Shown here piece by piece: positions 44,029 through 54,411 of a stretch of 64,000 bases of DNA. The notes beneath the pieces were generated by a model. It did no database searches. It was not told the origin of the DNA and saw only the letters and a program-made list of their open reading frames with translations. The DNA is from Paractinoplanes ovalisporus. GTDB lineage: Bacteria; Actinomycetota; Actinomycetes; Mycobacteriales; Micromonosporaceae. The position numbers were made by a program, and so were the translations under genes. The stretch is taken from contig NZ_JAENHP010000027.1 in NCBI RefSeq assembly GCF_016834655.1, positions 62,001 through 126,000 of the forward strand, written 5' to 3'. The number at the start of each line of letters is the position of its first letter. Within the stretch, counting starts at the first letter, position 1.

Positions 44029-44922
44029 TCATGAAAGCGTCGCCGCTTCCAGGGCTACCCCTCCGCAACCTTTCCCGTACGCGGAGTCGGTGTTCCACGT
44101 CAGCCGCACCTGGCCGGATCTCGGCGCCTGGTACGCGACGGTGACCACCGCGGTGCGCAGCGTGCCACCGGGGTTGTCGAGAACGGTAGAGCCGGTCGAG
44201 TCGCCGGTGGTCAGCCGCGCGGTCAGCTTTCCGCGACCGGAGACCACTCCGAGGTAGATCTTGAGGATGCGCGGGGTGGTCCCGGCCGGTGCCGTGAGCG
44301 TGAACCCGTTGCCCTCGCCGCAGGTGCGGATGCCGGTCTTCGTGCCGGCCGCGGTCGCCACCGGGTCGCCACCGGTCCAGGTGAACGCCTGCGGGCTCAG
44401 CGAGTGCCGGAAGCGGGGCGCGGTCGGGGCGCCCTCCAGGATGCGGAATTTGCCGCCCTTGTCGCGTTCGAGGGAGAACGTGCCTTCGAGCCCCCAGTGC
44501 ACCCAGTCGCTCTCGCCGTCCTCGGAAAGATCGACCTTTTCCGGTACGGGACCTTGAGCGACCCGCAGCACGTCGCGTGACGGGGGCGGGGCGCTGGTCG
44601 CGGGCGTCGTGCTGGGCGACGGCTTCGGAGTCGGGCTGAGCAGTGGGATCAGACCCTGGTCGCTGGGCAGGGTGGGCGGCCGCACGTCGCCGAGTGCGGG
44701 GGCCGGCGGCGCCTCCTCCGGGCCGCTGTTGAGCCCTCGGGCGGCGACGAAGCCGAAACCGATCACGACGAGCACCCCGGCCAGGATCACCGCGGCCGAG
44801 GAGAGATATTCCTTGTACGGGTGGCCGGCCGCGCGCTGCGGTGCCGGCTCGGGGGCCCGGTGGCGGACTCCGGGGTGATCGGCCCGATGACCCCGGCGGC
44901 GACCATCGTCGGTCGACGGCAA
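44029..44922 (-). CDS. Membrane-anchored protein with beta-sandwich-like domain
   Basis: These 297 residues have a polar basic start, a single helix (SAAVILAGVLVVIGFGFVAA, about residues 42-61), a Pro/Ser/Thr linker and a C-terminal domain of about 170 residues outside the cell. Features such as WVHWGLEGTFSLERDKGG, GIRTCGEGNGFTL, GGTLRTAVVTVAY and SAYGKGCGGVALEAA point to a carbohydrate-binding-like beta sandwich with two conserved Cys. The family is unknown to me. It precedes the MMPL gene by 63 bp on the same strand, so they may be expressed together. Confidence 0.75.
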   Translation of the reverse strand: MPSTDDGRRRGHRADHPGVRHRAPEPAPQRAAGHPYKEYLSSAAVILAGVLVVIGFGFVAARGLNSGPEEAPPAPALGDVRPPTLPSDQGLIPLLSPTPKPSPSTTPATSAPPPSRDVLRVAQGPVPEKVDLSEDGESDWVHWGLEGTFSLERDKGGKFRILEGAPTAPRFRHSLSPQAFTWTGGDPVATAAGTKTGIRTCGEGNGFTLTAPAGTTPRILKIYLGVVSGRGKLTARLTTGDSTGSTVLDNPGGTLRTAVVTVAYQAPRSGQVRLTWNTDSAYGKGCGGVALEAATLS

Positions 44923-45164
44923 CCGACCCTCCTGAAGTGCGTATCTGATATCTGAAACGGGTGGTCACAGCGCGAACAAAGGTGTGTGAGTGCTAAACAA
45001 TGTCACTTCGATGCGTGACGGTGTAGAGCGAAATCAGTGATCAGCCGGATGGGCGACCACCCCCATCGGCGGTTCGGCCGAGGTTTGCGGTGGGCTTCGT
45101 CACCGGTACGGGTACCGTGTCCGAAGTTTCCGGCCGACGCCGATAACAGGAGAGTCGACGACAT

Positions 45165-45776
45165 ATGAGCACCGAGACCGCCCGACCCATCACCGGCGAC
45201 ACGGCGAAGCGCCGCTCCCAGGCCATCGCCGGAGCCGTTGCCGGGGTGGCCGTCATCGCCGTCCTGGTGACCGTTTTTGTCACCGTCCGCGGTGGCGACT
45301 CCGGTGAACCGGCCGCCGCGCCCGCCCCCGTCGCAACGTCCGCGCAGCCCGAGGCCGTCGAGCCGGCCCCCGAGGCGCAGCCGTCCGAGGCCGTTCCGGG
45401 CGCGCCTGCCCCGGTGCAGACCCCGCCCGAGCTGTCGAAGGAGCCGGTCGTCAAGGGCGGCACCGGCACGGTCACCGAGCTCAAGGTGACCCCGCTGGTC
45501 GCCGGTCGCGGTCCCGCGGTCAAGGCCGGGCAGACCGTCACCGCCAACTACGTGCTGGTCAGCTACAAGACCGGCCAGATCATCGACTCGTCCTGGCAGC
45601 GCGGCGAGCCGTTCAGCACCCCGATCGGCGCCGGCCGTGTCATCGAGGGCTGGGACAAGGGCATCCCCGGCCAGAAGGTCGGCAGCCGCATCCAGATCGA
45701 CGTCCCGGCCGCCATGGCGTACGGCGCGGAGCAAGGCGACCTGCGCTTCGTGGTCGACATCCTGGCCGCGCAGTAG
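45165..45776 (+). CDS. Membrane-anchored FKBP-type peptidyl-prolyl isomerase
   Basis: The start is ATG 45165 behind a GGAGAG-type site; the product has 203 residues. One helix (IAGAVAGVAVIAVLVTVFVTV) and a Pro/Ala linker lead to an FKBP domain: GQTVTANYVLVSYKTGQIID, FSTPIGAGRVIEGWDKGIPG and IDVPAAMAYG. These residues line the FK506/proline pocket (Val-Ile-Trp). The enzyme should speed folding of exported proteins at the membrane. The gene is divergent from the anchored beta-sandwich gene over a 242-bp gap in which I see no other gene. Confidence 0.92.
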   Translation: MSTETARPITGDTAKRRSQAIAGAVAGVAVIAVLVTVFVTVRGGDSGEPAAAPAPVATSAQPEAVEPAPEAQPSEAVPGAPAPVQTPPELSKEPVVKGGTGTVTELKVTPLVAGRGPAVKAGQTVTANYVLVSYKTGQIIDSSWQRGEPFSTPIGAGRVIEGWDKGIPGQKVGSRIQIDVPAAMAYGAEQGDLRFVVDILAAQ

Positions 45777-45884
45777 GTCAGAGGTCGGCGACCACGATGT
45801 CGAGCTGACGGGGGCGGCCCGCCGCGACGGGCTGCTCCTCGACGGTGTCCTCGAGGCCGCGCCGTGCGGCGTAGGCGCCGGAGA

Positions 45885-46229
45885 TCAGTCGGACTCCCGC
45901 CCGACCAGCGCGTCACCCACCGTCGGATACACCGCGAGCCGCGGGGTCAGGCCGACCGTGTCGAGCAGCCCGCCCAGGAACTCGCCGGGCGCGGCCAGAC
46001 GTAACCAGCCCCCGCCGGCGGCCGCCCGGTTGTGACCGACGATCAGCGCGCTCAGACCGGTCGAGTCACAGAACTCGATGCCGGACAGGTCGATCACCAC
46101 CCGCGGCGCCGGTCGGTCCAGCACCTGGTCGAGCGTGGTTGTCAGGGTTGTTCCGCTGTCGATGTCAAGATTGCCCCGGACCGTGACGACCACTGAGTCG
46201 TCCGCGTTCCCCACCACGGACACGTGCAC
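45885..46229 (-). CDS. STAS-domain anti-sigma factor antagonist-like protein
   Basis: I placed the start at GTG 46229 with GGGAGG five bases upstream, giving 114 residues. The core is [21 protein letters not shown] and [20 protein letters not shown]; the Ser in DST is the phosphorylation site of SpoIIAA-like proteins. It is the second STAS protein in the window and also has no kinase partner beside it. It is divergent from the pgm gene. Confidence 0.9.
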   Translation of the reverse strand: MHVSVVGNADDSVVVTVRGNLDIDSGTTLTTTLDQVLDRPAPRVVIDLSGIEFCDSTGLSALIVGHNRAAAGGGWLRLAAPGEFLGGLLDTVGLTPRLAVYPTVGDALVGRESD

Positions 46230-46372
46230 GGCGACCTCCCGCCCTCGAGATGAAGTCGGCCTACCTTCTGCCCAATCGACCACCAAAAGTCACGTGGTCC
46301 CGGCACGCCGTGCCGCGCGGATCGGGTATCTATACGCTCCAAGGCAGGTCCACGCACACAGGGAGGCCACCC

Positions 46373-48016
<1,644 letters not shown>

Positions 48017-48028
48017 TCCCTCAGATTT

Positions 48029-48086
48029 CGCGTCCGGCAGCCGACAGGAGGGCGGTAAGGACCTACCGACTCCGGCATTGGACGCG
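48029..48086 (+). promoter_or_regulatory. Structured leader just before the GGDEF-EAL gene
   Basis: CGCGTCC (48029-48035) pairs with GGACGCG (48080-48086), which ends one base before the ATG. Inside are an AGGAGG at 48046 and a small hairpin, CGGTA-N6-TACCG (48053-48068). If it forms, the outer stem would hide the start region. No known riboswitch class fits. Confidence 0.45.
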
Positions 48087-48087
48087 A

Positions 48088-50394
48088 ATGACTCAACCCG
48101 TGCGGCCCGCCGCCCGGCGTGCGGGTAACGGGCTCGTACCGTTGCTGATCGCAGCGGCCTGCTTCGTGACCGTCGCCGTGTGGCTGGTGGTGCGCGATCC
48201 GCAGGCCGTGTTCCTGGGTTATGTCTGGGGCCCGATCGCCATGCTCGCGGCGGCGTGGTCGTTGCAGCGCATCGGGTCCATGGTGATGCTGCCGCGCGTG
48301 GTGCGGGCGTTCTGGCGCCAGCTCAGCCACGCCGCGATCATCCTGTTCCTCAGCTGCGGCACCGCGCTGGCGCTGGCGAACAACAACGCCGGCATGTCCC
48401 TCTACGTCGCCGTCCCGATGCTGACCGGCATGTTCTGGACGATGTCGGCCTTTCTGCGGCTGCCGCTGGGCGACCGTACGGCGATCGGCTGGGCCCGGGT
48501 ACTGCTCGACGGCGCGACCGTGGCCGTCGCCGGGGGGATGCTCTTCTGGTACGTCGTGCTGAGCTCGGCGCCGCCCGGCACCGACCTGGCCACGCGCGCC
48601 GCGGCCGGCACGGTCGGTGTCGCCGGACTGCTCTGTCTCGTCGTCCTCGGCAAGGCGGCCGGTCACGCCGGCGGGCCGATCGAACCGGTCGCGCTACGCC
48701 TGCTGGCCGTCGCCCCGATGGTCGCGGTCGCCCTCGCCGTGCTGCTCATCGCGGGCAGCGACTCCGCCCGTCTGATGCTCTCGGTGATCGGCAGCCCGCT
48801 GGTCGCGTTGTCGTTCGCCTCGGCCGCCTACCGGCAACGCCTGGTGCTGAGCCGTCCCGCGGCCGAAGCCCCGGCCCCTTCCCGCCGTCGCTCGCGGGCC
48901 GAGCTGGTGCCGCTGTTCGCCGTCGCGCTGATGGCCGTCCTGGTCTCCTACGTGTCGGTCGATGAGATGACCTCCCGGCAACGCACCCTCATCTTCGGCT
49001 CGGTGGTGATCGCGGTCCTGGTGGCGACCCGGGTCCTGATCGGCCTGCGCGACAACCGGCGGATGCTGGCCGGCCTGCACGAGCAGCAGGCCGAGCTGAA
49101 ACGGCTCGCCATGACCGACTCGCTGACCGGGCTGGCCAACCGCACCCGGTTCGTCACCGTGCTCACCGAACGCCTCGCCGCGCACAAGCCGGCCACCGTG
49201 CTGCTGATCGACATCGACGACTTCAAAATGGTCAACGACACCATGGGTCCCGCCCTCGGTGACCAGCTGCTCTACCAGGTGGCTCAGCGGCTGCGCGAGA
49301 ACAGCGCCACCCGCGAGCTGCCGGCCCGCCTCGGCGGCGACGAGTTCGCCGTGCTGCTCGACGTCGAAGAGGTCACCTCGGCCGAGGAGGCCGCCGCCCG
49401 CATCCTGCAGGCCCTCGCCGAGCCGTTCCGGGTCGGCGAGCACCACCTGCTGGCCCACGCCAGCCTCGGCGTCGCCATCGCCGGCCCGGGCGACACCGCC
49501 GACGAGGTGATGCGCAACGCCGACATCGCCATGTACGCGGCCAAGGAAGGCGGCAAGGCGGCCTGGACCCGGTTCGAGCCGCGCATGCGTCAGGACGTGG
49601 TCAACCACGCCCGCCTGGGCAGCGAACTGCACAACGCGATCATCCGGCGCGAGCTGTTCCTGCTCTACCAGCCCGTCTTCGACATCGTCACCGGCCGCCT
49701 GCACGGGGTCGAGGCGCTGGTGCGCTGGCAGCACCCGACGCGCGGGTTCGTCTCGCCGGGCGACTTCATCCCGGTCGCCGAACGGTCCGGGCTGATCGTG
49801 CCGCTCGGCTCGTGGGTGCTGCGCGAGGCCTGCGAGCAGCTGGCCCGCTGGCACTCCGACCACGGCGACGGCGCGATCAAGGCGATCAACGTGAACGTGG
49901 CGGTCCGTCAGCTGCGCGAGTCCGGCTTCGTCGACGAGGTCGCGGCCGTGCTCAGCGAGACCGGGCTGCTGCCGCAGAACCTGGTGCTGGAGGTGACCGA
50001 GTCGTCGGTCGCGGACGGCCGGCAGGTGCGCGAGACGCTGCACGCGCTGCACGAGATGGGGGTGCGGCTGGCGCTGGACGACTTCGGCACCGGGCATTCG
50101 TCGCTCAGCCTGCTGCGGGCGTTCCCGGTCGACGTCCTCAAACTGGACAAGTCGTTCGTCGACGGCATCACCGACGGCGAGGACCGGGGGCGGCTCGCGG
50201 TGGCCGCGGCGGTGGCTCAGCTGGCGGAGTATCTGCAGCTCAGCGCGGTGGCCGAGGGCATCGAGAGCGAGGCCCAGCTGGAGCGGCTGCGCGACATGGG
50301 GTACCGGTTGGGGCAGGGGTTCTTCATGGCTAAGCCGCTGGCCGCCGACGAGGCCGGCGCACTGATGAGCACGCCGGCCTCGATCGTCGCCTAG
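48088..50394 (+). CDS. Membrane GGDEF-EAL c-di-GMP protein
   Basis: These 768 residues begin with about eight to ten membrane helices (to about residue 320). A GGDEF domain follows with intact LGGDEF (residues 416-420) and no RxxD inhibitory site before it. The EAL domain has EALVRW (542-544), the catalytic Glu in LVLEVTES, the LDDFGTGHSSL metal loop, a Lys in VLKLDKSFV and AEGIESEAQLE. Both the diguanylate cyclase and phosphodiesterase halves look intact, so direction depends on regulation. The membrane part is a possible sensor. The start ATG 48088 has no close Shine-Dalgarno site, and its leader can fold. The end overlaps the convergent gnd gene by 4 bp. Confidence 0.95.
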   Translation: MTQPVRPAARRAGNGLVPLLIAAACFVTVAVWLVVRDPQAVFLGYVWGPIAMLAAAWSLQRIGSMVMLPRVVRAFWRQLSHAAIILFLSCGTALALANNNAGMSLYVAVPMLTGMFWTMSAFLRLPLGDRTAIGWARVLLDGATVAVAGGMLFWYVVLSSAPPGTDLATRAAAGTVGVAGLLCLVVLGKAAGHAGGPIEPVALRLLAVAPMVAVALAVLLIAGSDSARLMLSVIGSPLVALSFASAAYRQRLVLSRPAAEAPAPSRRRSRAELVPLFAVALMAVLVSYVSVDEMTSRQRTLIFGSVVIAVLVATRVLIGLRDNRRMLAGLHEQQAELKRLAMTDSLTGLANRTRFVTVLTERLAAHKPATVLLIDIDDFKMVNDTMGPALGDQLLYQVAQRLRENSATRELPARLGGDEFAVLLDVEEVTSAEEAAARILQALAEPFRVGEHHLLAHASLGVAIAGPGDTADEVMRNADIAMYAAKEGGKAAWTRFEPRMRQDVVNHARLGSELHNAIIRRELFLLYQPVFDIVTGRLHGVEALVRWQHPTRGFVSPGDFIPVAERSGLIVPLGSWVLREACEQLARWHSDHGDGAIKAINVNVAVRQLRESGFVDEVAAVLSETGLLPQNLVLEVTESSVADGRQVRETLHALHEMGVRLALDDFGTGHSSLSLLRAFPVDVLKLDKSFVDGITDGEDRGRLAVAAAVAQLAEYLQLSAVAEGIESEAQLERLRDMGYRLGQGFFMAKPLAADEAGALMSTPASIVA

Positions 50395-51833
50395 GCGTTC
50401 GTCTCGGGACGGCCCTCAGCGGCCCAGAGGGTGTGGAACGCGCCCTCCTTGTCTACGCGGCGGTAGGTGTGGGCTCCGAAGAAGTCGCGCTGGCCCTGGA
50501 TCAGGGCGGCGGGCAGGCGGGCGGCGCGCAGGCCGTCGTAGTAGGCCAGGGCCGACGCGAAGCCGGGGGCGGGGATGCCCTGCTGGGCGGCCGTTGCCAC
50601 CACTCGGCGCCAGGCGTCCTGGGCGCCGCTGACGGCGTCGAGGAAGTAGCTGTCGACGAGCAAGGTGGCCAGCTCGGGCTGCTTGTCGTACGCCTGCTTG
50701 ATGAAGTCGAGGAACTTGGCGCGGATGATGCAGCCGTCCCGCCAGATCTTCGCCATCGCGCCCGGGTCGATCGACCAGTCGTACTCCTTGCTGGCCGCCT
50801 GGATCTGCTGGAAGCCCTGCGCGTAGGCCACGATCTTGGAGGCGAACAGCGCCTGCTCGACGTCGGCCTGCAGGTCACCGTCGTGCGAACCGCCCTGAGC
50901 GGACGGGCCGGGCAGGGCCGCGTCGGCCGCCGCCTTGCGCACGTCGGGACCGCCGGACAGGGCCCGGGCGAACACCGACTCGGCGATGCCGCTGACCGGC
51001 ACGCCCAGGTCGAGGGCGGCCTGCACGGTCCAGCGGCCGGTGCCCTTCTGCTCGGCCTGGTCGACCACGATGTCGACGAACGGCTGGCCCGTCTCGGCGT
51101 CGACCTGCTTGAGCACCTCGGCCGTGATCTCGATCAGGTAGGACCCCAGCCGGCCCTCGTTCCAGCCCTTGAACACCTCGGCGATCTCGGACGGGGAGTG
51201 CCCGCCGACCTGACGCAGCAGGTCGTACGCCTCGGCGATGAGCTGCATGTCGGCGTACTCGATGCCGTTGTGCACCATCTTGACGAAGTGCCCGGCGCCG
51301 TCCGGCCCCACGTGCACGCAGCACGGCTCCCCGTCGACCTTGGCCGAGATGTCCTCCAGCAGCGGGCCGAGCGCCTCGTACGACTCCGGCGAACCGCCCG
51401 GCATGATGCTGGGGCCGTGCAGCGCCCCCTCCTCACCACCCGAGACGCCGGTGCCCACGAAGTGCAGGCCGCGCTCCTTGAGCGCCGCCTCGCGCCGGCG
51501 CGTGTCCAGGTAGTGCGCGTTGCCCGCGTCGATGAGCATGTCGCCCTCTTCGAGCAGAGGCGCGAACTCGTCGATCACGGCGTCGGTGGGCCCCCCGGCC
51601 TTCACCATGATGATCACGCGACGCGGCCGCTCGAGGCTGGCCACGAACTCCTCGGCGGTCTCGGCCGGGATGAACTTGCCCTCGCTACCGAACTCCTCGA
51701 CCAGCTCCTTGGTGCGTCCGTAGGAGCGGTTGTGCACGGCCACGGTGTGCCCGTGCCGGGCGAAGTTGCGAGCCAGGTTCCGTCCCATCACCGCGAGGCC
51801 GGTGACCCCGATCTGTGCCTTCTCCGACATCAT
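50391..51833 (-). CDS. gndA: 6-phosphogluconate dehydrogenase (decarboxylating)
   Basis: The product has about 480 residues; the start is ATG 51833 (GTG 51839 and ATG 51830 are alternatives, with GGGAAGGG upstream). GVTGLAVMGRNLARNFARHG is the NADP loop, and the substrate motifs VSGGEEGALHGPSIMPGG and HFVKMVHNGIEYADMQ follow, with the catalytic Lys and the HNGIEY pocket. The C-terminal helical domain has the usual IIRAKFLDFIK. It oxidises 6-phosphogluconate to ribulose 5-phosphate in the pentose phosphate pathway. The long NADP-dependent form is a good fit. Confidence 0.97.
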   Translation of the reverse strand: MMSEKAQIGVTGLAVMGRNLARNFARHGHTVAVHNRSYGRTKELVEEFGSEGKFIPAETAEEFVASLERPRRVIIMVKAGGPTDAVIDEFAPLLEEGDMLIDAGNAHYLDTRRREAALKERGLHFVGTGVSGGEEGALHGPSIMPGGSPESYEALGPLLEDISAKVDGEPCCVHVGPDGAGHFVKMVHNGIEYADMQLIAEAYDLLRQVGGHSPSEIAEVFKGWNEGRLGSYLIEITAEVLKQVDAETGQPFVDIVVDQAEQKGTGRWTVQAALDLGVPVSGIAESVFARALSGGPDVRKAAADAALPGPSAQGGSHDGDLQADVEQALFASKIVAYAQGFQQIQAASKEYDWSIDPGAMAKIWRDGCIIRAKFLDFIKQAYDKQPELATLLVDSYFLDAVSGAQDAWRRVVATAAQQGIPAPGFASALAYYDGLRAARLPAALIQGQRDFFGAHTYRRVDKEGAFHTLWAAEGRPETNA

Positions 51834-52005
51834 TGACACCCTTCCCTAGCAGCAAGCCACGCCGCCTATTCTTACGGCTTCGTTGCGATCAAGGTTCACC
51901 GCCGTACCACGCTGTGAGCACGGTGGGATTCTGCGCCGGTGTGCCTCGCGGTGGCCTAAGATCGCGCGGCGGTAGGGTGGGGTTCATGCCGAGCCGGACA
52001 CGCCC

Positions 52006-52320
52006 ATGAGGCGGGGCGAGATCTGGACCATCGGCAACCGCACCGACCTGCGCTATCGCGTTCTCGTGCTCTCCGCCGACTCGTACAACGAACGCAAGAA
52101 CGCCTCCCCCTTCTGCGCCCCCATCGTCCGCCAGCGCGGTGTGACCGAGCTGCCGCCGCACGCGGTGGCCCTCACCGAACAGGATCCGATCACCGGTGTC
52201 GTGGTGGTCAACCGGATGCGCCGGCTGCCCGCCTCCGTCGGCGCGGAACGTATCGGCATGGTCACCGGAGCGAGCATGGCACGCCTGACCGACGCGATGC
52301 GGGCCCTCTTCGAACTTTGA
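52006..52320 (+). CDS. PemK/MazF-like protein without antitoxin
   Basis: The product has 104 residues from ATG 52006. MRRGEIWTIG, RYRVLVLSADSYN, the APIV strand and GVVVVNRMRRLPAS fit the MazF/PemK endoribonuclease fold. A tiny frame (MPSRTRP, ATG 51987) ends on its ATG (ATGA). That frame is too short for an antitoxin but could set up coupled translation. I see no antitoxin gene on either side, so this may be a solitary relative with another function. The preceding gnd gene is divergent. Confidence 0.82.
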   Translation: MRRGEIWTIGNRTDLRYRVLVLSADSYNERKNASPFCAPIVRQRGVTELPPHAVALTEQDPITGVVVVNRMRRLPASVGAERIGMVTGASMARLTDAMRALFEL

Positions 52321-52520
52321 TCTTTTGGCCGCCGTGGGCCGTTTCCCTGTTCACGGAAGCCGGTCGAACCCTCGACCCACTCCATCGGGTCACACCCGGT
52401 CGGGTGACCGGTGGGCCGTCACGCCGCAGGTAGCGGGCGGTCCGGATGAACGGCCGATGACGACCCCGGTTCCGCTGACGTATTCAAGTAACCGTAAGCG
52501 GCGGAAGGGGAGGATGGGGC

Positions 52521-54392
52521 GTGACACAGGCGTACGCGGCGGCGGTGGAGAGCCTGCGTCCGAGCGCGCCGGCCGGCACCAGTGAGGCCGCGCGCCTGAC
52601 CGTCGAACGGGCCGTCGGCCTGCTCGCCGGGCGTGCGCGGTGCCGTCTCGCCGAGGCCCACCGTCATCTGCTGCGCATGGCCGCCGAGGAGGACCGCGCT
52701 CTGCTCGAGGTCGCGAGCGGGGTCATCCGCCTGCTCGACGTCTCCGACCCCGACACCGGCATCGTCTCGGGCCTCGACACCAGCCGCCCCGAGGTGCGTC
52801 TGCCGGCTCCCGTACGCCGTTTCGCGCCCTGGATCGGCATGGTGCAACGGGTTCTGGACGTGGCGCCCGGCATGTCGTCGTATCTGAGCGCCGAACGCGG
52901 TCCCGACGGCCGCCTGGTCGACCTGACCTGGGCCGCGGTGAGCCCCGAGGCCGTCGCCCCGAACGGCTTGCGCGGCGCCCAGCTGCTCGGGCTACGCATC
53001 TCGGAACACTTCCCCGAGGTCGTCGCGAGCGACCGCTGGGCCGTCTACCAGCACGTCCTCGACAGCGGCGCGCCCTCCGTGCTCGGCCCGTTCCGGCACA
53101 TGGACGGCACCTACACCGTGCGCGCCCACCGGCTCGGTGAGGGCCTGCTGCTCAACTGGACCCGGCACGACGAGCGCGCGGCCGGTCTCGCCGAGCGGCT
53201 GGCCAGCACCGAACGTCTCGGCAACCTCGGCTGGGGCGAATGGGACCTGGTCAGCGGCGAGGTCTACTGGTCCGACCACCTCTACCGGATCTTCGGGCGC
53301 GACCCGCGGCTGGGCCCGGCCGACCCGAACACCCCCGACGGGTCCGGCCTCGAGGAGGACGAGCCCCTGCGCGTCGCGGCCAAGGCCCAGCTCGACCGGG
53401 GCGACCGGGTCGACGTGATCACCCGGGTCCGCGTCAACGGGCGGATCAAGCATCTGCGTACGGTGGCCGACGCCGTCCGTGACGCCGGCGGCCGGCCCCT
53501 GCGGATCTTCGGCATCGTGCAGGACGTCACCGAGCAGGAGACCGGCGCCAAGCGGCTGGCCGAGGTGGAGCGCCAGCTCGACGAGCAGCGCCGCAGCCTG
53601 GCCGCCGAGCACGAGCTGGCCGCCCGTCTCCAGCGCATCATCCTGCCCCTCCCCGAGGGCCCGATCGTGCTGCCGGGGCTGAAGGTCGCGCTGCGCTACC
53701 TGCCGGCCGGTCAGGAGAGCCTGGTCGGCGGCGACTGGTACCACGCGGCCGAGCTGCGGGACGGCTCGGTGCTGCTGGCCGTGGGCGACGTGGCCGGCCA
53801 CGGCACCCAGGCCGCCACCGCGATGGCCCAGCTGCGGCACGCGCTGCGCGCCCTGGCCGTCACCACCAGCGACCCCGGCCAGTTGCTGGGCCACCTCAAC
53901 AAGCTGACCTGCGACCTGGAACGCGAGTCGCCCGAGATGGCGGCCACGGCCGTGGTCGCCCGCTTCGACCCGGCCCGGCACGAGATCGTCTGGGCCCAGG
54001 CCGGTCACCCGCCGCCGCTGCTGAGCCGGGGCGGTCGCACCAGGGTCCTCGACCGCCCCGCCGGCCCGATGCTCGGCGTGGTCGAGGAGGCGGTCTACCC
54101 GACCGCCCGGCTCGACTTCCGCGTCGGCGACGTGCTGCTGCTCTACACCGACGGCCTGGTCGAGCACCGGCGCCGCGGCCCCGACGACGGCCTGGCCTCG
54201 GTGATCGCCACGGTCGACGAGGCCGTGCGGGCCTCACCCGACCAGCCGCTGACCCAGTTGCTGGCCCGGCTGCGGCAGACCAACCCCGACGACGACACCT
54301 GCATCCTGGCCGCCCGGCCGGTTACCGGAGAGACCCAGGACCTGCGCAGATATCTCACCGGCGCTACCAAAAAGTCGGATCTCGGCCGCTGA
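52521..54392 (+). CDS. ANTAR-PAS-PP2C (SpoIIE/RsbU-like) phosphatase
   Basis: These 623 residues start at GTG 52521. The order is unusual: an ANTAR-type helix bundle comes first (ARLTVERAVGLLAGRARCRLAEAHRHLL in outline, residues 24-60). Two PAS-like domains follow (LGEWDL-like WGEWDLVSGEVYWSDHLYRIFG near 238), then a coiled coil, then a PP2C domain from about residue 375 with SLVGGDWYHA, VGDVAGHGTQAA and YTDGLVEHRR. ANTAR domains bind RNA and normally sit at the C-terminus. The phosphatase should act on a phosphorylated STAS protein; two such genes lie within 30 kb. The gene lies 19 bp ahead of the LacI-like/GGDEF gene. Confidence 0.92.
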   Translation: MTQAYAAAVESLRPSAPAGTSEAARLTVERAVGLLAGRARCRLAEAHRHLLRMAAEEDRALLEVASGVIRLLDVSDPDTGIVSGLDTSRPEVRLPAPVRRFAPWIGMVQRVLDVAPGMSSYLSAERGPDGRLVDLTWAAVSPEAVAPNGLRGAQLLGLRISEHFPEVVASDRWAVYQHVLDSGAPSVLGPFRHMDGTYTVRAHRLGEGLLLNWTRHDERAAGLAERLASTERLGNLGWGEWDLVSGEVYWSDHLYRIFGRDPRLGPADPNTPDGSGLEEDEPLRVAAKAQLDRGDRVDVITRVRVNGRIKHLRTVADAVRDAGGRPLRIFGIVQDVTEQETGAKRLAEVERQLDEQRRSLAAEHELAARLQRIILPLPEGPIVLPGLKVALRYLPAGQESLVGGDWYHAAELRDGSVLLAVGDVAGHGTQAATAMAQLRHALRALAVTTSDPGQLLGHLNKLTCDLERESPEMAATAVVARFDPARHEIVWAQAGHPPPLLSRGGRTRVLDRPAGPMLGVVEEAVYPTARLDFRVGDVLLLYTDGLVEHRRRGPDDGLASVIATVDEAVRASPDQPLTQLLARLRQTNPDDDTCILAARPVTGETQDLRRYLTGATKKSDLGR

Positions 54393-54411
54393 CGGCCCGC
54401 ATCGCGAGATC

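Noticed and set aside
41566-44034. Long plus-strand frame (822 codons) opposite the MMPL gene
   Set aside because: It runs opposite the well-recognised MMPL helices, is Arg/His/Gln/Asp-rich without any domain, and has no ribosome site. It is open only because of codon bias in the real gene.
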